Positions 34,789 to 44,528 are shown, numbered from the stretch's first letter. The stretch: DNA of 64,000 bases from Bdellovibrionales bacterium (GCA_020850475.1 JADZEO010000059.1:1-64000), one strand, 5' to 3'. A program made the numbers and translations. The notes: generated by a model from the sequence alone, not told the origin.

Positions 34789-35964
34789 GTGAAATCGATC
34801 CTGCGTACACCCATTCCATGGCTGCTGCTCGTAGCTGTTTTGACAGCTATTTCCTTTCAGAATTGCAGCTCTTCGTTGGACGTAAAATCACCTCCACCGC
34901 AGGAAGCTCAGCATGAACAAACGGAAGAAGCCTGCAAGACTCTGCATTGCCAAGCTGGAAAGTTCAATTTGTTCGTGGCCGACATTGATGGTTCCAATGT
35001 TCAACTGATCAAGAAGAGCTCTTATCAGGATATGACCCACCCCCGCGTTTCAGCAGACAAACAGTGGATCGTGTACACAACTTACAATAATCGAGATAAC
35101 GACAACTGCGGCACGATGAAGTTGGGTTTTGAAAACTCCGAGCTCCGCGCAATCAGATTTAACGGCCAAGACGATAAATCAGTCGTTGCTCCCGAAGCGG
35201 GTGTGTTTAATACCAATGCCTACTTCCTCGGAACGACCAATACTTTTTCTTATCTGTCGGGACCCGCTTCAGGTCTTAAATTGATGCGCCAAACAGTTGA
35301 TGCCGGCATGAATAAGCTGGGAGGACCAACCCAGATTCCGGTGCCTTCTTCGATATTGCCGTTGGATCCGGCACCCCACCTCGCGACTAACAAGATCGTG
35401 TTTCCAGGGGTGTTCTTCCACCCGTCCTATGGTGGATATATAAAGAGTCTCTTTCTTATGAATTACTCGGATGGGACCGGCTTAATTGGATTAACTTTGG
35501 GTCGTGACCACACCAATGGCCTCATCGTTTGCCGATCACCGTCTTGCGACGACATTATGGAGAACGACCCCAAGATCTCTCCCGATGGCTCCAAAGTGGC
35601 CTTCATGCGAAATGCCGCCAAGTCTGGAGCCAATGGCTTTGGCTGGCATCTGTTCGTCGTCAATGTCAGTAATCCCTATGCCGAGGTCGACATCTCCTAT
35701 AAGCACTTGGGTGCTAACATTTTGCTCAATGACTCGCTCCCGGAGTGGGTAAATAACGATTTGCTCATTTTTTCACATATTGAAGTTAAGACGGAAACCG
35801 AGATGAAACGGTTCATCTATGTCACCACACCTACGGGAGGCCAACGAACCAAGCTTCCCCTTCCTGAGGGCTTTCTATACGCTGACGTCTTTCCCTTCAA
35901 AGACTCCTCTGGAAAACAAAAGATCGTCGTTTCTGCGGAAAAAATCGGAACCCCCTGTGACTGA
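34789..35964 (+). CDS. Lipoprotein with TolB-like WD40/PD40 repeats
   Basis: 391 aa, GTG start. The signal peptide carries a lipobox-like FQNCSSS (Cys about residue 26), so it is probably lipid-anchored. PD40-type beta-propeller strands follow: KFNLFVADIDGSNVQLI, THPRVSADKQWIVYTT, and DPKISPDGSKVAFMRN with WHLFVVNVSNP. Such propellers serve as periplasmic scaffolds, as in TolB. Cys pairs (CKTLHC, CRSPSC) suggest oxidation in the periplasm. Specific partner unknown; no tol genes nearby. Confidence 0.8.
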   Translation: MKSILRTPIPWLLLVAVLTAISFQNCSSSLDVKSPPPQEAQHEQTEEACKTLHCQAGKFNLFVADIDGSNVQLIKKSSYQDMTHPRVSADKQWIVYTTYNNRDNDNCGTMKLGFENSELRAIRFNGQDDKSVVAPEAGVFNTNAYFLGTTNTFSYLSGPASGLKLMRQTVDAGMNKLGGPTQIPVPSSILPLDPAPHLATNKIVFPGVFFHPSYGGYIKSLFLMNYSDGTGLIGLTLGRDHTNGLIVCRSPSCDDIMENDPKISPDGSKVAFMRNAAKSGANGFGWHLFVVNVSNPYAEVDISYKHLGANILLNDSLPEWVNNDLLIFSHIEVKTETEMKRFIYVTTPTGGQRTKLPLPEGFLYADVFPFKDSSGKQKIVVSAEKIGTPCD

Positions 35965-36008
35965 GGTTCGTAGATTTTTTCCATTCCCTCGGAACAGTCT
36001 TTTTTAAT

Positions 36009-36743
36009 TCACTTTTTGATCGAATGCATGGGCAGCTTGCCGCTGTTGTAGATCACTTCGCACTCGCCGCAGAGGTGAAAGGACAGCCCATTGAGGTACA
36101 GGGTATTGTCAGTGTCGGCGGCTCGTTGAGCGGCCTCCGCTTGAGGCGGGATCAAGTCCAGCTGATAACAGGACTCAAGCTTCTCTCGTCCGTACCAACC
36201 GGTAAAAGCCAATTCACTGACGGGTTGGTAGGTTTCTCGGTTAGCCCATTTCTTGTTAATGATTTGATAACTGGGAATCTCTTCTTCCTCTTCTACGGCG
36301 AGCAAACTCAGAGCCTCATCGGAGCCGAGCACATAGAGCAAATCAAATAACTGACTGGGTTCTTGAGAGAAATTAAAGCGAACCACAACTTGAGCTCCCT
36401 CACGAAAGACCACCACTTCGCGAGGATTGAGAAATTGAGCAATCAGACTCTCCGTTAAGGTCCCCGGGCTCGAGCTTGCCTCATAGGAGACGATGGAAAG
36501 AGGAATCATCCACTTCACCGGCTTGTCGCTTTCATACAAAATGCTGCGCGCCCGAAAGGTCACCGTACCCGAGAGCCGGTTATCAACAACTCGATTGCTA
36601 CCGGGCACGACACTGACCTCACGCCCGCTGATTCGGCACAGGAGATCGACCTCGGTGTATTCCTTGGCTTGGACCAAAGGACCGAACAAGAGAGTAAAAA
36701 TCGGCAAAATGAGAAGAGCCGCGCGACGCTTCGGGTAAGTCAT
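36009..36743 (-). CDS. Secreted protein of unknown function (244 aa)
   Basis: ATG at 36743 with GGAAAGG upstream. The signal peptide covers residues 1-26 (LLFGPLVQA/KEY). The mature protein looks beta-rich (alternating hydrophobics, SGTVTFRARSILY, EVVVFREGAQVVVRFNF), with an acidic VEEEEEIP. Four Cys in all; the C-terminal CGEC pair could bind metal or form a disulfide. No family recognised. Convergent with the lipoprotein gene at 34789. Confidence 0.75.
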   Translation of the reverse strand: MTYPKRRAALLILPIFTLLFGPLVQAKEYTEVDLLCRISGREVSVVPGSNRVVDNRLSGTVTFRARSILYESDKPVKWMIPLSIVSYEASSSPGTLTESLIAQFLNPREVVVFREGAQVVVRFNFSQEPSQLFDLLYVLGSDEALSLLAVEEEEEIPSYQIINKKWANRETYQPVSELAFTGWYGREKLESCYQLDLIPPQAEAAQRAADTDNTLYLNGLSFHLCGECEVIYNSGKLPMHSIKK

Positions 36744-36907
36744 TGGAGCCTTTCCGTTAGTGATCGCAGTATAGAGTTTGAACTGAAAAAATAAAGGGCC
36801 CTTGTAAAGGATTCAGGGTTAGGGCAAATTTTGATACTGACTGTCGCTGATTTGACGTGGTCTCGAGAGACAGCGCCAACCAGTCCCCTTCGAGAAAGGA
36901 CTTTTTT

Positions 36908-37399
36908 GTGTGGCTTCGGTTCTTTATTAGCAGTGTTTTATTAGCGACTCTTGCTTCGATCAATTTGACGGTGACAACAGCCTTTGCCGCCGACGGAACT
37001 CCGCCGAAAACTCAGCCACGAGAAGGCATAAACCCTGGACCGAAATTGGAGTCGACGATGCTCAAATACAACGTGCCTTTTGGCAACAAGCAGACCCCCG
37101 ACAACACCCTGTTTGCGTTTGCAGATTTTAAGCTCACTTTTGTACACCAGGTTAAACTCAGCGACGATGAAATGAAACAAAGAGCGAAGTCGCAAAAAGA
37201 GGGCGTTGATGGCGGGGACTCGATGCTCGCCCCATCCCATCACTTTAAAATCGAAACTTTGTTTGGTGAGGTCATTGGGGAATACGACCTTCGTCAAGTT
37301 CCCTACCATCACATTCATTTCTCGGCGAACAGTATGAAGTTTCAATTAAGCAACTCCACTAATCACGACGGCCGCTGGATCGTCGAAACTCTTAAGTAA
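36908..37399 (+). CDS. Secreted protein of unknown function (163 aa)
   Basis: GTG at 36908 chosen because GAAAGGA lies upstream and it opens directly into a signal peptide (VWLRFFISSVLLATLASINL, ending AFA/ADG). The longer frame from 36857 adds a polar stretch. The mature part has KYNVPFGNKQTPDN and a His-rich segment (SHHFK, PYHHIHF) that might bind metal. No Cys in the mature protein. No family recognised; unrelated in sequence to the next exported protein. Confidence 0.65.
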   Translation: MWLRFFISSVLLATLASINLTVTTAFAADGTPPKTQPREGINPGPKLESTMLKYNVPFGNKQTPDNTLFAFADFKLTFVHQVKLSDDEMKQRAKSQKEGVDGGDSMLAPSHHFKIETLFGEVIGEYDLRQVPYHHIHFSANSMKFQLSNSTNHDGRWIVETLK

Positions 37400-37492
37400 A
37401 ATAATTTGCTCTCCCCTGGTCCTCCGTGCCGTTGCAATTACACCTGTGTTCGTTAAGCTATTGACTCAATAAATCAACGCGGAGGCTGTTCA

Positions 37493-38026
37493 GTGAAACT
37501 TTTTAGCAATTTATCTCCATGGGTATTGGTCGTGACCGTGGTTGTTTCCGGTTCACTTGTGGCTCAAGCTAAACCCAAAAAAGCCGCTTCGGCCAAAGAA
37601 AAATCCACTTCGGCGGCGACCCTGACTCCCGAACAGCAAGCCAAATTTGACGAGTGGCAAAAATATATAAACGACATGGACAATAGTTATGCGAAGTACC
37701 CTGTCGATATGTGCGGTTATGAAATGCCGATCACCATGGACAAAGCGATGGTAGAACCATTTATGAAAGCCAATGCCAACGCCGAGCTTTATTGTGAAGA
37801 GGTGCGCACCAAGCTTTCGACGATTTGTCGTAATGCGGCTGAACTCGGCAACAAGAACAAAGAAAAGATCACTAAGTTAGTGAAGAAGATCTCATGTCTC
37901 AACGGCAAAAAAGAAACCGACGTGGGCTTCGAAGCCAAGGGCGGAGAGTTGAAAGTCTATTTAGGGCCCAAAGCTGCTAACATCAGCGAAGAAGTCCTCA
38001 AATTTATTGATTCACAAAAGAATTAA
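37493..38026 (+). CDS. Secreted protein of unknown function (177 aa)
   Basis: GTG start; signal peptide residues 1-26 (VVSGSLVAQA/KPK). A Lys/Ala/Ser-rich linker (about 27-45) precedes a helical domain with four Cys (CGYEMP, YCEEV, TICRN, ISCLN), probably two disulfides. No domain recognised. Followed by a convergent liv operon end at 38086. Confidence 0.75.
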   Translation: MKLFSNLSPWVLVVTVVVSGSLVAQAKPKKAASAKEKSTSAATLTPEQQAKFDEWQKYINDMDNSYAKYPVDMCGYEMPITMDKAMVEPFMKANANAELYCEEVRTKLSTICRNAAELGNKNKEKITKLVKKISCLNGKKETDVGFEAKGGELKVYLGPKAANISEEVLKFIDSQKN

Positions 38027-38085
38027 AGGTCCGTGCTGATGGCGCAGCAGTGTGCTTGGGCGGGTCGACGGTGGAACGGTTTCAG

Positions 38086-38826
38086 CTAGATTTCGCCGAG
38101 ATAGGCTTTGCGAATCTCATCTGATTCGAGAAGTTCGCGGGCCCGTCCTTGCAGCTTGAGGGTTCCTGTTTCGAGGACCAAACCTCGATGAGCCACTTGC
38201 AGAGCCTGCATGGCATTCTGCTCGACCAATAAAATGGTCACGCCCCGCTTGTTAATATCCTGAACCACTTGAAAAATGGTTTCGATCACTCGGGGTGCCA
38301 GACCCATGCTGGGCTCGTCGAGCAACAAAAACTCAGGATGGCTCATCAGCGCCCGGGCAATGGCGAGCATTTGCTGTTCGCCCCCGGAAAGAGTGCCCGC
38401 ATTTTGTTTGCGCCGATCCTTGAGGCGCGGAAACAACTCAAACGCCTTGTTGAGATCTTCTTGATAATCTTTCGCCTTTCCAACCACCCAAGCGCCCAAA
38501 TCCAAATTTTCCTCAACCGAAAGATTAAGAAAAATCCCCCGCCCCTCCGGCACCTGACACAAGCGTTTTTGAACGATCGTATGCGCCGGCATCGTCGAAA
38601 TTTTTTCGCCCTTAAACCAAACTTCACCCTTCGTCGTCCGGAGTAATCCAGAAATTGTTCTTAAAATAGTGGTTTTGCCGGCTCCGTTGGCGCCCAGCAA
38701 ACAAACGATCTCGCCTGGAGCAACCGCAAAACTCACGCCCCGAACGGCGTTAATGGCTCCGTAGTTGACGGCTAAGTCCTTTACTTCGAGCATGGGAGTT
38801 GTTCCCGTCGCCGCCGCACTATTCAT
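38086..38826 (-). CDS. livF: Branched-chain amino-acid ABC transporter ATPase LivF
   Basis: 246 aa. Walker A GANGAGKTT, signature LSGGEQQ, Walker B LLLDEPSMGLAP, with the LivF feature CQVPEGRGIF. Last gene of the minus-strand livKHMGF operon, overlapping livG by 8 bases. Powers uptake of Leu/Ile/Val (or other substrates of the HAAT family) with LivG. Import of branched amino acids fits the leucine-degradation operon at 50189-55387. Confidence 0.93.
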   Translation of the reverse strand: MNSAAATGTTPMLEVKDLAVNYGAINAVRGVSFAVAPGEIVCLLGANGAGKTTILRTISGLLRTTKGEVWFKGEKISTMPAHTIVQKRLCQVPEGRGIFLNLSVEENLDLGAWVVGKAKDYQEDLNKAFELFPRLKDRRKQNAGTLSGGEQQMLAIARALMSHPEFLLLDEPSMGLAPRVIETIFQVVQDINKRGVTILLVEQNAMQALQVAHRGLVLETGTLKLQGRARELLESDEIRKAYLGEI

Positions 38827-39598
38827 GATAGGCCTTCCCGAGATAAGCCTCGATCACTTTAGGGTCTCGCGCGATTTCCTTGGGCGAGCCTTCGGCAATT
38901 TTTACGCCGTAATCAAGGACGGCGATCCTCTCGCAAATTCCCATCACCAGCTTCATATCGTGTTCAATTAACAAGACCGTCAAACCATAACGAGTGCGAA
39001 GCTCGCGAATGGTCGACATGAGGCTTTGTGTTTCTTGAGGATTAAGTCCCGCCGCTGGCTCATCGAGCAAAAGAATTTGCGCGCCGGTCGACAGAGCCCG
39101 GGCGATTTCGAGCCGGCGCTGGTCACCATATGGCAAATTTTTTGCCAACTCCTCGGCCCGATCATGTAAACCTAAGTCTTTAAGCCAAGTCATCGCCATT
39201 TGCTGGCGCTCCTCTTCGACTCGCAAAAAAGACGGAGTGCGAATCAAAGATCGGAAAAAACCAAAGTGATGAAATCGCGGATTCACGTCGCTCGCCACCA
39301 ACAGGTTTTCAATGACTGAAAGTTCTTTGAACAAGCGGATGTTCTGAAAAGTGCGCGCCATCCCCTGGCGAGTCACGGCGAAGGCTTTAAGACCCGTAAT
39401 CTCGCTTGTACCGCAAAGAATCTTACCCTTGGTGGGTTCGTAAACTCCGGTGATCAAATTAAAAACCGTGGTTTTGCCGGCACCGTTAGGACCAATGAGT
39501 CCAAAAATCGATCCTTTGGGAATTGCTAAATTCAGATCCGTGACGACTTTAAGCCCACCAAACTGAATTGATAAATTCTGTGTCTCAAGTGCGTTCAT
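38819..39598 (-). CDS. livG: Branched-chain amino-acid ABC transporter ATPase LivG
   Basis: 259 aa. Walker A GPNGAGKTT, signature region LPYGDQRRLEIARAL, Walker B LLLDEPAAGLNP and LLIEHDMKLVM; the C-terminal extension (GSPKEIARDPKVIEAYLG) is the LivG/LptB-type tail. Overlaps livM by 4 bases and livF by 8. Heterodimerises with LivF on the cytoplasmic side. Confidence 0.93.
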   Translation of the reverse strand: MNALETQNLSIQFGGLKVVTDLNLAIPKGSIFGLIGPNGAGKTTVFNLITGVYEPTKGKILCGTSEITGLKAFAVTRQGMARTFQNIRLFKELSVIENLLVASDVNPRFHHFGFFRSLIRTPSFLRVEEERQQMAMTWLKDLGLHDRAEELAKNLPYGDQRRLEIARALSTGAQILLLDEPAAGLNPQETQSLMSTIRELRTRYGLTVLLIEHDMKLVMGICERIAVLDYGVKIAEGSPKEIARDPKVIEAYLGKAYHE

Positions 39599-40593
39599 GC
39601 GGATTTACCCGTCGGACGTCGCCGCCAAAAATCTTTAAGCTCGCGTGTCCCCAGCAAGCCGTTTGGTCGCAACAACATCAAGCCGATCAATATCAACGAG
39701 TAAATGATCATGCGCAAATCCACTTGCGTGTACTCCGCCAAGTCGCGCAGGTACTCCCGCAGTAAGGTCAGCAGAACCGCTGCCACCACTGAGCCCGACA
39801 AACTCCCCATTCCACCCAAAACCACCATAATGACAATTTCAAAGCTGCGATTAAAATCAAACGCCGCCGGACTCAAGATCGTTAGATAGTGCCCATAGAG
39901 TCCGCCCGCGATGCCCGCAAAAAAAGCCCCTATCGCAAAGGCGCGGACTTTGGCTTGAGTGGTGTTAACGCCCATGCTTTCCGCCGCGACTTCGTCCTCG
40001 CGAACGGCCAAGAGAGCGCGCCCATGATTCGAGCGAATGAGCCGCCAAATGACAAATACGGTCACCACCACGCACAGATAAACCAACAGGAAGGAGGTGA
40101 TGCGAGGAATGCCCGACAGTCCCCGAGCGCCACCAAGAAAATCGAGGTTCAGAAGACTCACTCGGATAATTTCTCCGAAACCCAGAGTAACAATCGCCAA
40201 ATAGTCGCCTTTGAGACGTAGACTGGGAAGTCCGACTAAGAAACCGACAACTCCACTCAATAGGCCGCCAAAAACGAGCGCTCCAACTAAAATCACTTGC
40301 GCTATGAACGTGCCGTCACTCAAATCGATCCCGGCATTTCGCAAAGCGAGGGTCGCCCAGGCTGCGGCATAGGCGCCGACCGCCATAAAACCCGCGTGAC
40401 CAATCGAAAACTGACCGGTAAAGCCATTAACAAGATTGAGACTTACCGCCAGCACAATGTTGATTCCGGCAAACACTAAGATCTCAGAAAGTGTGGACGG
40501 CAAAATCGGCACAATCAAAAAGTGGGTTGCCGCCATGGTCAAGAGGGCCACAAGCCACGGCACCAATCCTTTGAGTGTTGCTGAGCCCATCAC
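39595..40593 (-). CDS. livM: Branched-chain amino-acid ABC permease LivM
   Basis: 332 aa, about ten hydrophobic segments. LivM signature regions: NLVNGFTGQFSIGHAGFMAVGAY, GLPSLRLKGDYLAIVTLGFGEIIR and LVLRPNGLLG-like ending (MLLRPNGLLGTRELKDFW). Forms the translocation pore with LivH. Overlaps livG start by 4 bases and begins one base after livH ends, so it is tightly coupled. Confidence 0.93.
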   Translation of the reverse strand: MMGSATLKGLVPWLVALLTMAATHFLIVPILPSTLSEILVFAGINIVLAVSLNLVNGFTGQFSIGHAGFMAVGAYAAAWATLALRNAGIDLSDGTFIAQVILVGALVFGGLLSGVVGFLVGLPSLRLKGDYLAIVTLGFGEIIRVSLLNLDFLGGARGLSGIPRITSFLLVYLCVVVTVFVIWRLIRSNHGRALLAVREDEVAAESMGVNTTQAKVRAFAIGAFFAGIAGGLYGHYLTILSPAAFDFNRSFEIVIMVVLGGMGSLSGSVVAAVLLTLLREYLRDLAEYTQVDLRMIIYSLILIGLMLLRPNGLLGTRELKDFWRRRPTGKSA

Positions 40594-40594
40594 T

Positions 40595-41497
40595 TTAGAC
40601 CTTTTCTCGCAGATTTTGACCCATGAGACCTTGCGGCCTGAATAGCAAAATCAAAATGAGTAAGCCAAAGGCGAGAGCATCACGAAAGGTGGAGCGACCA
40701 AAAGCCACCACAAACTCTTCAGAGAGTCCCAGAAGAAGGGCCCCAATCACTGCGCCGACCACGTTGCCAATGCCACCAACGACCGCGGCCACGAACGCCT
40801 TAAGTCCTGGCATGACTCCCATGAGAGGATCAATTTTGGGATAGATGAGTCCCACCAAAACTCCGGCAGCTCCGGCTAAGGCTGAGCCAATCATAAACGT
40901 GGCCGAAATCACCAGATCCGTGGGAATTCCCATTAACCGAGCGGTGTCGCGAGAAAAGCTCACCGCTCGCATCGCTCGACCCAAGCGGGTGCCAAAAATA
41001 ATGTACTGGAGAAGTAACATCAAGACCACGGCGATCACTGCGACGATCATTTGCAGTGGATTGACTTGCAAGCCACCAACGGACCACTCTCCCGCGGGTT
41101 GATAAATTTGGGGATAAAACTTGGGATCGGCGCCAAATCCCAGCTGACCCGAAAACTGCAGAAACAATGACACGCCCACGGCGGTGATGAGAGCGTTGAT
41201 GCCTGAGGCTCCCCGCAACGGACGATAGGCAAATCGCTCAATTACAAAGCCAATGACCGCACAACCTGCCATCGCCACAATCATGACGAGTAGCAAGTTC
41301 ATGAAACTCGGATTTTGATCCAGCTGAAACATCCGCGAAGTGTAATAACCAATGAAGGCGCCCATCATGTACACTTCGCTGTGGGCGAAGTTAATCAACC
41401 GCAGAACCCCATAGACCATGGTGTAACCGAGCGCGATGAGCGCGTAGATGCTACCGAGGGACAGGCCGTTGATCACATGTTGAAAAAAATCAATCAT
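40595..41497 (-). CDS. livH: Branched-chain amino-acid ABC permease LivH
   Basis: 300 aa, eight or so membrane helices. Signature start INGLSLGSIYALIALGYTMVYGVLRLINFAHSEVYM, then GVSLFLQF, and a C-terminal LLILILLFRPQGLMG. Partner of LivM. Twelve bases after livK stop. Confidence 0.94.
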   Translation of the reverse strand: MIDFFQHVINGLSLGSIYALIALGYTMVYGVLRLINFAHSEVYMMGAFIGYYTSRMFQLDQNPSFMNLLLVMIVAMAGCAVIGFVIERFAYRPLRGASGINALITAVGVSLFLQFSGQLGFGADPKFYPQIYQPAGEWSVGGLQVNPLQMIVAVIAVVLMLLLQYIIFGTRLGRAMRAVSFSRDTARLMGIPTDLVISATFMIGSALAGAAGVLVGLIYPKIDPLMGVMPGLKAFVAAVVGGIGNVVGAVIGALLLGLSEEFVVAFGRSTFRDALAFGLLILILLFRPQGLMGQNLREKV

Positions 41498-41509
41498 TAC
41501 GCCGCGTCC

Positions 41510-42667
41510 TCAGGGACTAATCGATGTGACGTAGGAGAATCCTCCGTTTTCAACCTTCAAAACCACGGCTGGCTTGGAGGCGTTACGTTTGTCATCGATC
41601 GTAATTTTTCCCGTCACCCCAGGATATTCTTTGGTGGCGGCCAAAGCATCGCGCAGTGCCTTGGCGTCGGTGCTGCCCGCCCGCTTGATGGCATCAAACA
41701 AGACCATCGCGGCATCGTACCCTTGCGCGGCGAGGCCATCGGGAATTTGGCCGTAGGCTTCTTTGTAGCGTTTAATAAAATTTTGCACGAGCTCGGATTT
41801 GTCGTCAGGCGAGTAATGATTCGACAAATAACTTCCTTCAACCGCCTTGCCGCCGATTTCAAACAACTTCGGAGAGTCCCAGCCATCGCCACCCAACAGT
41901 GGAGCTTTGATGCCCAACTCGCGAGCTTGGCGCGCGATCAAGCCGACTTGAGTGTAGTAACCCGGCACAAAAATAGCTTCGGGATTGAGGCCGCGAATAG
42001 CTGTTAACTGCGCCTTAAAGTCGACGTCTTTTTCGGTGTAACTCTGATCCGAAACGATTTCTCCGCCAACTTTTTTGTAAGTTTCGGTGAAAGCGTCGGC
42101 CAGACCCACGCTATAGTCCTGTCCCACGTCCCGAAGAATTGCGACCTTTTTGGCTTTGAGATTTTCGAAAGCAAATCGGGCCATCACCGCGCCCTGAAAG
42201 GGATCAATAAAACAAACGCGAAAAATATAATCGCCGATGGCCGTGACCTCAGGATTAGTCGAGCTTGGCGAAACCATGGGCACCTTATTACTTTGAGCAA
42301 TTGGTGCCATGGCTTTGCTTCGACGGCTCGCCACTTCGCCTAGAATCGCTGCCACTTTGTGTTGGTTGATCAATCGATTAGTTGCCGTGGCGGCTTCCTC
42401 TTCTTTGCCTTGATTGTCGTACTTGACGATCTCAACAATCTTGCCCAACAAGCCACCGGCTTTGTTCAGCTCATTCGTCGCCAATTCGATTCCCTGATGC
42501 GTGGAAATTCCAAAAGTTGCGGTGTCGCCAGTAAAGCTCCCCACCTCACCAATGACAATCGAACTGCCGGCGGGCTTTCCGCCCTCAGTCGTTTGGTCGC
42601 CCTTTTTGGTGCAACCCAACACGAATCCAATGGTCAGCAAAACTGCGAGAAATCTTGATGTTTTCAT
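41510..42667 (-). CDS. livK: Branched-chain amino-acid-binding lipoprotein (LivK/LivJ type)
   Basis: 385 aa from ATG 42667. Signal peptide with lipobox VLGC (Cys about residue 18), so anchored to a membrane. Type I periplasmic binding fold: GEVGSFTGDTATFGISTHQGIELA, AVAAILGEVASRRSKAM, SPSSTNPEVT, VAILRDVGQDYSVGLAD, and a C-terminal KPAVVLKVENGGF. First gene of the operon, delivering substrate to LivHM. Ligand may be Leu/Ile/Val or another amino acid. Not a full match to any specificity I can assign. Confidence 0.92.
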   Translation of the reverse strand: MKTSRFLAVLLTIGFVLGCTKKGDQTTEGGKPAGSSIVIGEVGSFTGDTATFGISTHQGIELATNELNKAGGLLGKIVEIVKYDNQGKEEEAATATNRLINQHKVAAILGEVASRRSKAMAPIAQSNKVPMVSPSSTNPEVTAIGDYIFRVCFIDPFQGAVMARFAFENLKAKKVAILRDVGQDYSVGLADAFTETYKKVGGEIVSDQSYTEKDVDFKAQLTAIRGLNPEAIFVPGYYTQVGLIARQARELGIKAPLLGGDGWDSPKLFEIGGKAVEGSYLSNHYSPDDKSELVQNFIKRYKEAYGQIPDGLAAQGYDAAMVLFDAIKRAGSTDAKALRDALAATKEYPGVTGKITIDDKRNASKPAVVLKVENGGFSYVTSISP

Positions 42668-42848
42668 TCGTTCACCCACACCGATTAAAGATATTGTGGC
42701 CGCTATTATGTCCTGACCGGACCTGCCAGGTCCAGCTCTTGTGAACTTCCTGCACTCTGCGTAATGGTGGGGCGTGTGAAAGATGGTGCTTTCGAGAGAA
42801 GGGCCAGGGGCGACTTCAATCGCCGCCCCACCCTATCGTGATTCTGAA

Positions 42849-43433
42849 TTACTTCTTAGTTACAGTAGCAACTACCGCCCAAGTCCAAGACTCTTTGTAT
42901 ACGAGCTCTTCGGTGCAATTGGGGTCGGGAGAACCAGCCTCTCCGATGATCGGGCAAATCTTAGAGTTGGCCATGTCGACGATTTGGATCGTTTTCTTGA
43001 CCGTTTGAACGTCCAAAGAAAACTTCGATTTGCCGAACTCGCGGTTGACGTTGGAGAACGGGTGTTTCCAGCTGGGGTAAACTGACTTGAGCAACTCAAC
43101 TTCATCAGCTGAAAGATCAGTTACATCAAAGGTCACAGACGCCTGACCACGCTCGTTCGCCGGACGGAAGGTGTCACTGTAGGAAAGGAAAACTTTGATT
43201 ACGGGTTTGCTGGCAACAACAACGGTCTCTTCGCAAACGTTGCCGGCCTCGCCGCCCTCAACGCAACCAGGAATTGGACGCGTCATGGTCTCGGTAGGAA
43301 TAAGAGCATAGGCAGCACCATCCAAAGTGACGCGGCTTACACCTGTGTTAAAGGAAACAGACTTGCTTGCTCCTGCAAAGGCAGAAGAGGCAGCGACAAA
43401 TGCAATTGCCGCAATGATCATCTTAGCTTTCAT
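42849..43433 (-). CDS. Secreted protein, paralogue 1 of a tandem pair (194 aa)
   Basis: ATG at 43433 with a GGGGGT Shine-Dalgarno. Signal peptide residues 1-20 (SSAFA/GAS). The mature part is beta-rich with four Cys (GCVEGGEAGNVCEE and CPIIGEAGSPDPNC), probably two disulfides. About 70% of positions match the neighbour at 43714-44298 by eye, including RPIPGCVEGGEAGNVCEE and LLKSVYP-x-WKHPFSNVNR. A secreted or surface protein, function unknown. Separated from its paralogue by 280 bp with a terminator, so the two are expressed separately. Confidence 0.8.
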   Translation of the reverse strand: MKAKMIIAAIAFVAASSAFAGASKSVSFNTGVSRVTLDGAAYALIPTETMTRPIPGCVEGGEAGNVCEETVVVASKPVIKVFLSYSDTFRPANERGQASVTFDVTDLSADEVELLKSVYPSWKHPFSNVNREFGKSKFSLDVQTVKKTIQIVDMANSKICPIIGEAGSPDPNCTEELVYKESWTWAVVATVTKK

Positions 43434-43618
43434 ATTAATACCCCCGGATTTCCGGTTAATTGGTTATTGATTCGAGCGGCACCATAAGGCCAAGTTGAAC
43501 GCTCATCAATTTTTTTTCACAAATAGAAGAATTTCTTTTCACGTCTCAATTTGTCCCGCCACGTCACGCGACCGTCGAATGTTCACGCGCGCTGTGAATT
43601 TTTAGTGAGCTTCAATGG

Positions 43619-43653
43619 AAAAAAAATGGCCAGCACCACGCAGTGCTGACCAT
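43619..43653 (-). terminator. Rho-independent terminator of the 43714-44298 gene
   Basis: On the minus strand, TGGTCAGCAC and GTGCTGGCCA form a 10-bp stem with one G-U pair around TGCGTG, followed by eight T. It ends transcription before the paralogue at 42849. No other feature seen in 43434-43713. Confidence 0.85.
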
Positions 43654-43713
43654 TAAATAACGCTCTCAACTTCACACTCACACCAAGTTCAAACTCAGCA
43701 CGAGCGGAGCGGA

Positions 43714-44298
43714 TTATTTTTTTGTTACAGTTGCTTCAACCGCATTGGTCCAAGACTCTTTGTAAACCAACTCTTCACGGCAATTGGGATCTGGCAAACC
43801 CACTTCGCCAATGATCGGGCAGATTTTTGATTTTTGCATGTCAACGATGCGAATCGTTTTGCGAACGGTCTTCACCTCTAGAGTAAAGTTCTCGGCCGCA
43901 AACTGGCGGTTCACGTTGGAGAAGGGGTGCTTCCAGCCTGGGTAAACCGACTTGAGCAACTCCACTTGAGCGGCAGAAAAATCCGCGACATCAAAAGTAA
44001 CTGAACTATAGGGGCGCTCGTTGGACGGGAAAAAGGTGTCACTGTAGCTCAGGTAAACACGAATCACCGGTTGGCTTTCGACCACTACTGTTTCTTCGCA
44101 GACATTACCGGCTTCGCCACCTTCCACACAGCCAGGGATCGGGCGAGTCACGGTTTTTGTGGGAATCAAATCATATTGCGCATCTTCGAGAGAAAAATTG
44201 TAGACGCCGGTATTAAAGCTGAGTGTTTTGCTGACGCTGGCAGAAGCTGAGCCCACAAAGGCAAGAGTCAAAGCGATCATCATCATTTTAGTTTTCAT
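43714..44298 (-). CDS. Secreted protein, paralogue 2 of a tandem pair (194 aa)
   Basis: ATG at 44298 with GGGGGG upstream; the frame is open to 44325 but lacks a Shine-Dalgarno there. Signal peptide ends VGSASA/SVS. Same Cys layout and beta pattern as 42849-43433, same length. Divergence is spread over the whole protein, so the duplication is not recent. Followed by a terminator at 43619. Function unknown. Confidence 0.8.
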   Translation of the reverse strand: MKTKMMMIALTLAFVGSASASVSKTLSFNTGVYNFSLEDAQYDLIPTKTVTRPIPGCVEGGEAGNVCEETVVVESQPVIRVYLSYSDTFFPSNERPYSSVTFDVADFSAAQVELLKSVYPGWKHPFSNVNRQFAAENFTLEVKTVRKTIRIVDMQKSKICPIIGEVGLPDPNCREELVYKESWTNAVEATVTKK

Positions 44299-44528
44299 CA
44301 ATCCCCCCGGGTTTGACCGAATCATGGTTTTTGGTTTGTTTCGGCGCGGACCTTATTGCAGTAGTACAGATGATTCAACCGAGATTGACCAACAAAATTT
44401 TTTCCTCACCTGTCTTGAGAAGGAGAAATCCCCGCTCACGAAAGTCGTGAAATTGTATTCGAACTAAACCCCACACCTCTCTCACAACTTTTGTGCAAGT
44501 ATCACTTCCCTCTCGAGGAAAACGAGCT

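Noticed and set aside
41315-42007. 230-aa plus-strand frame across livH/livK
   Set aside because: Antisense to clearly recognised genes, no Shine-Dalgarno, no recognisable protein features.
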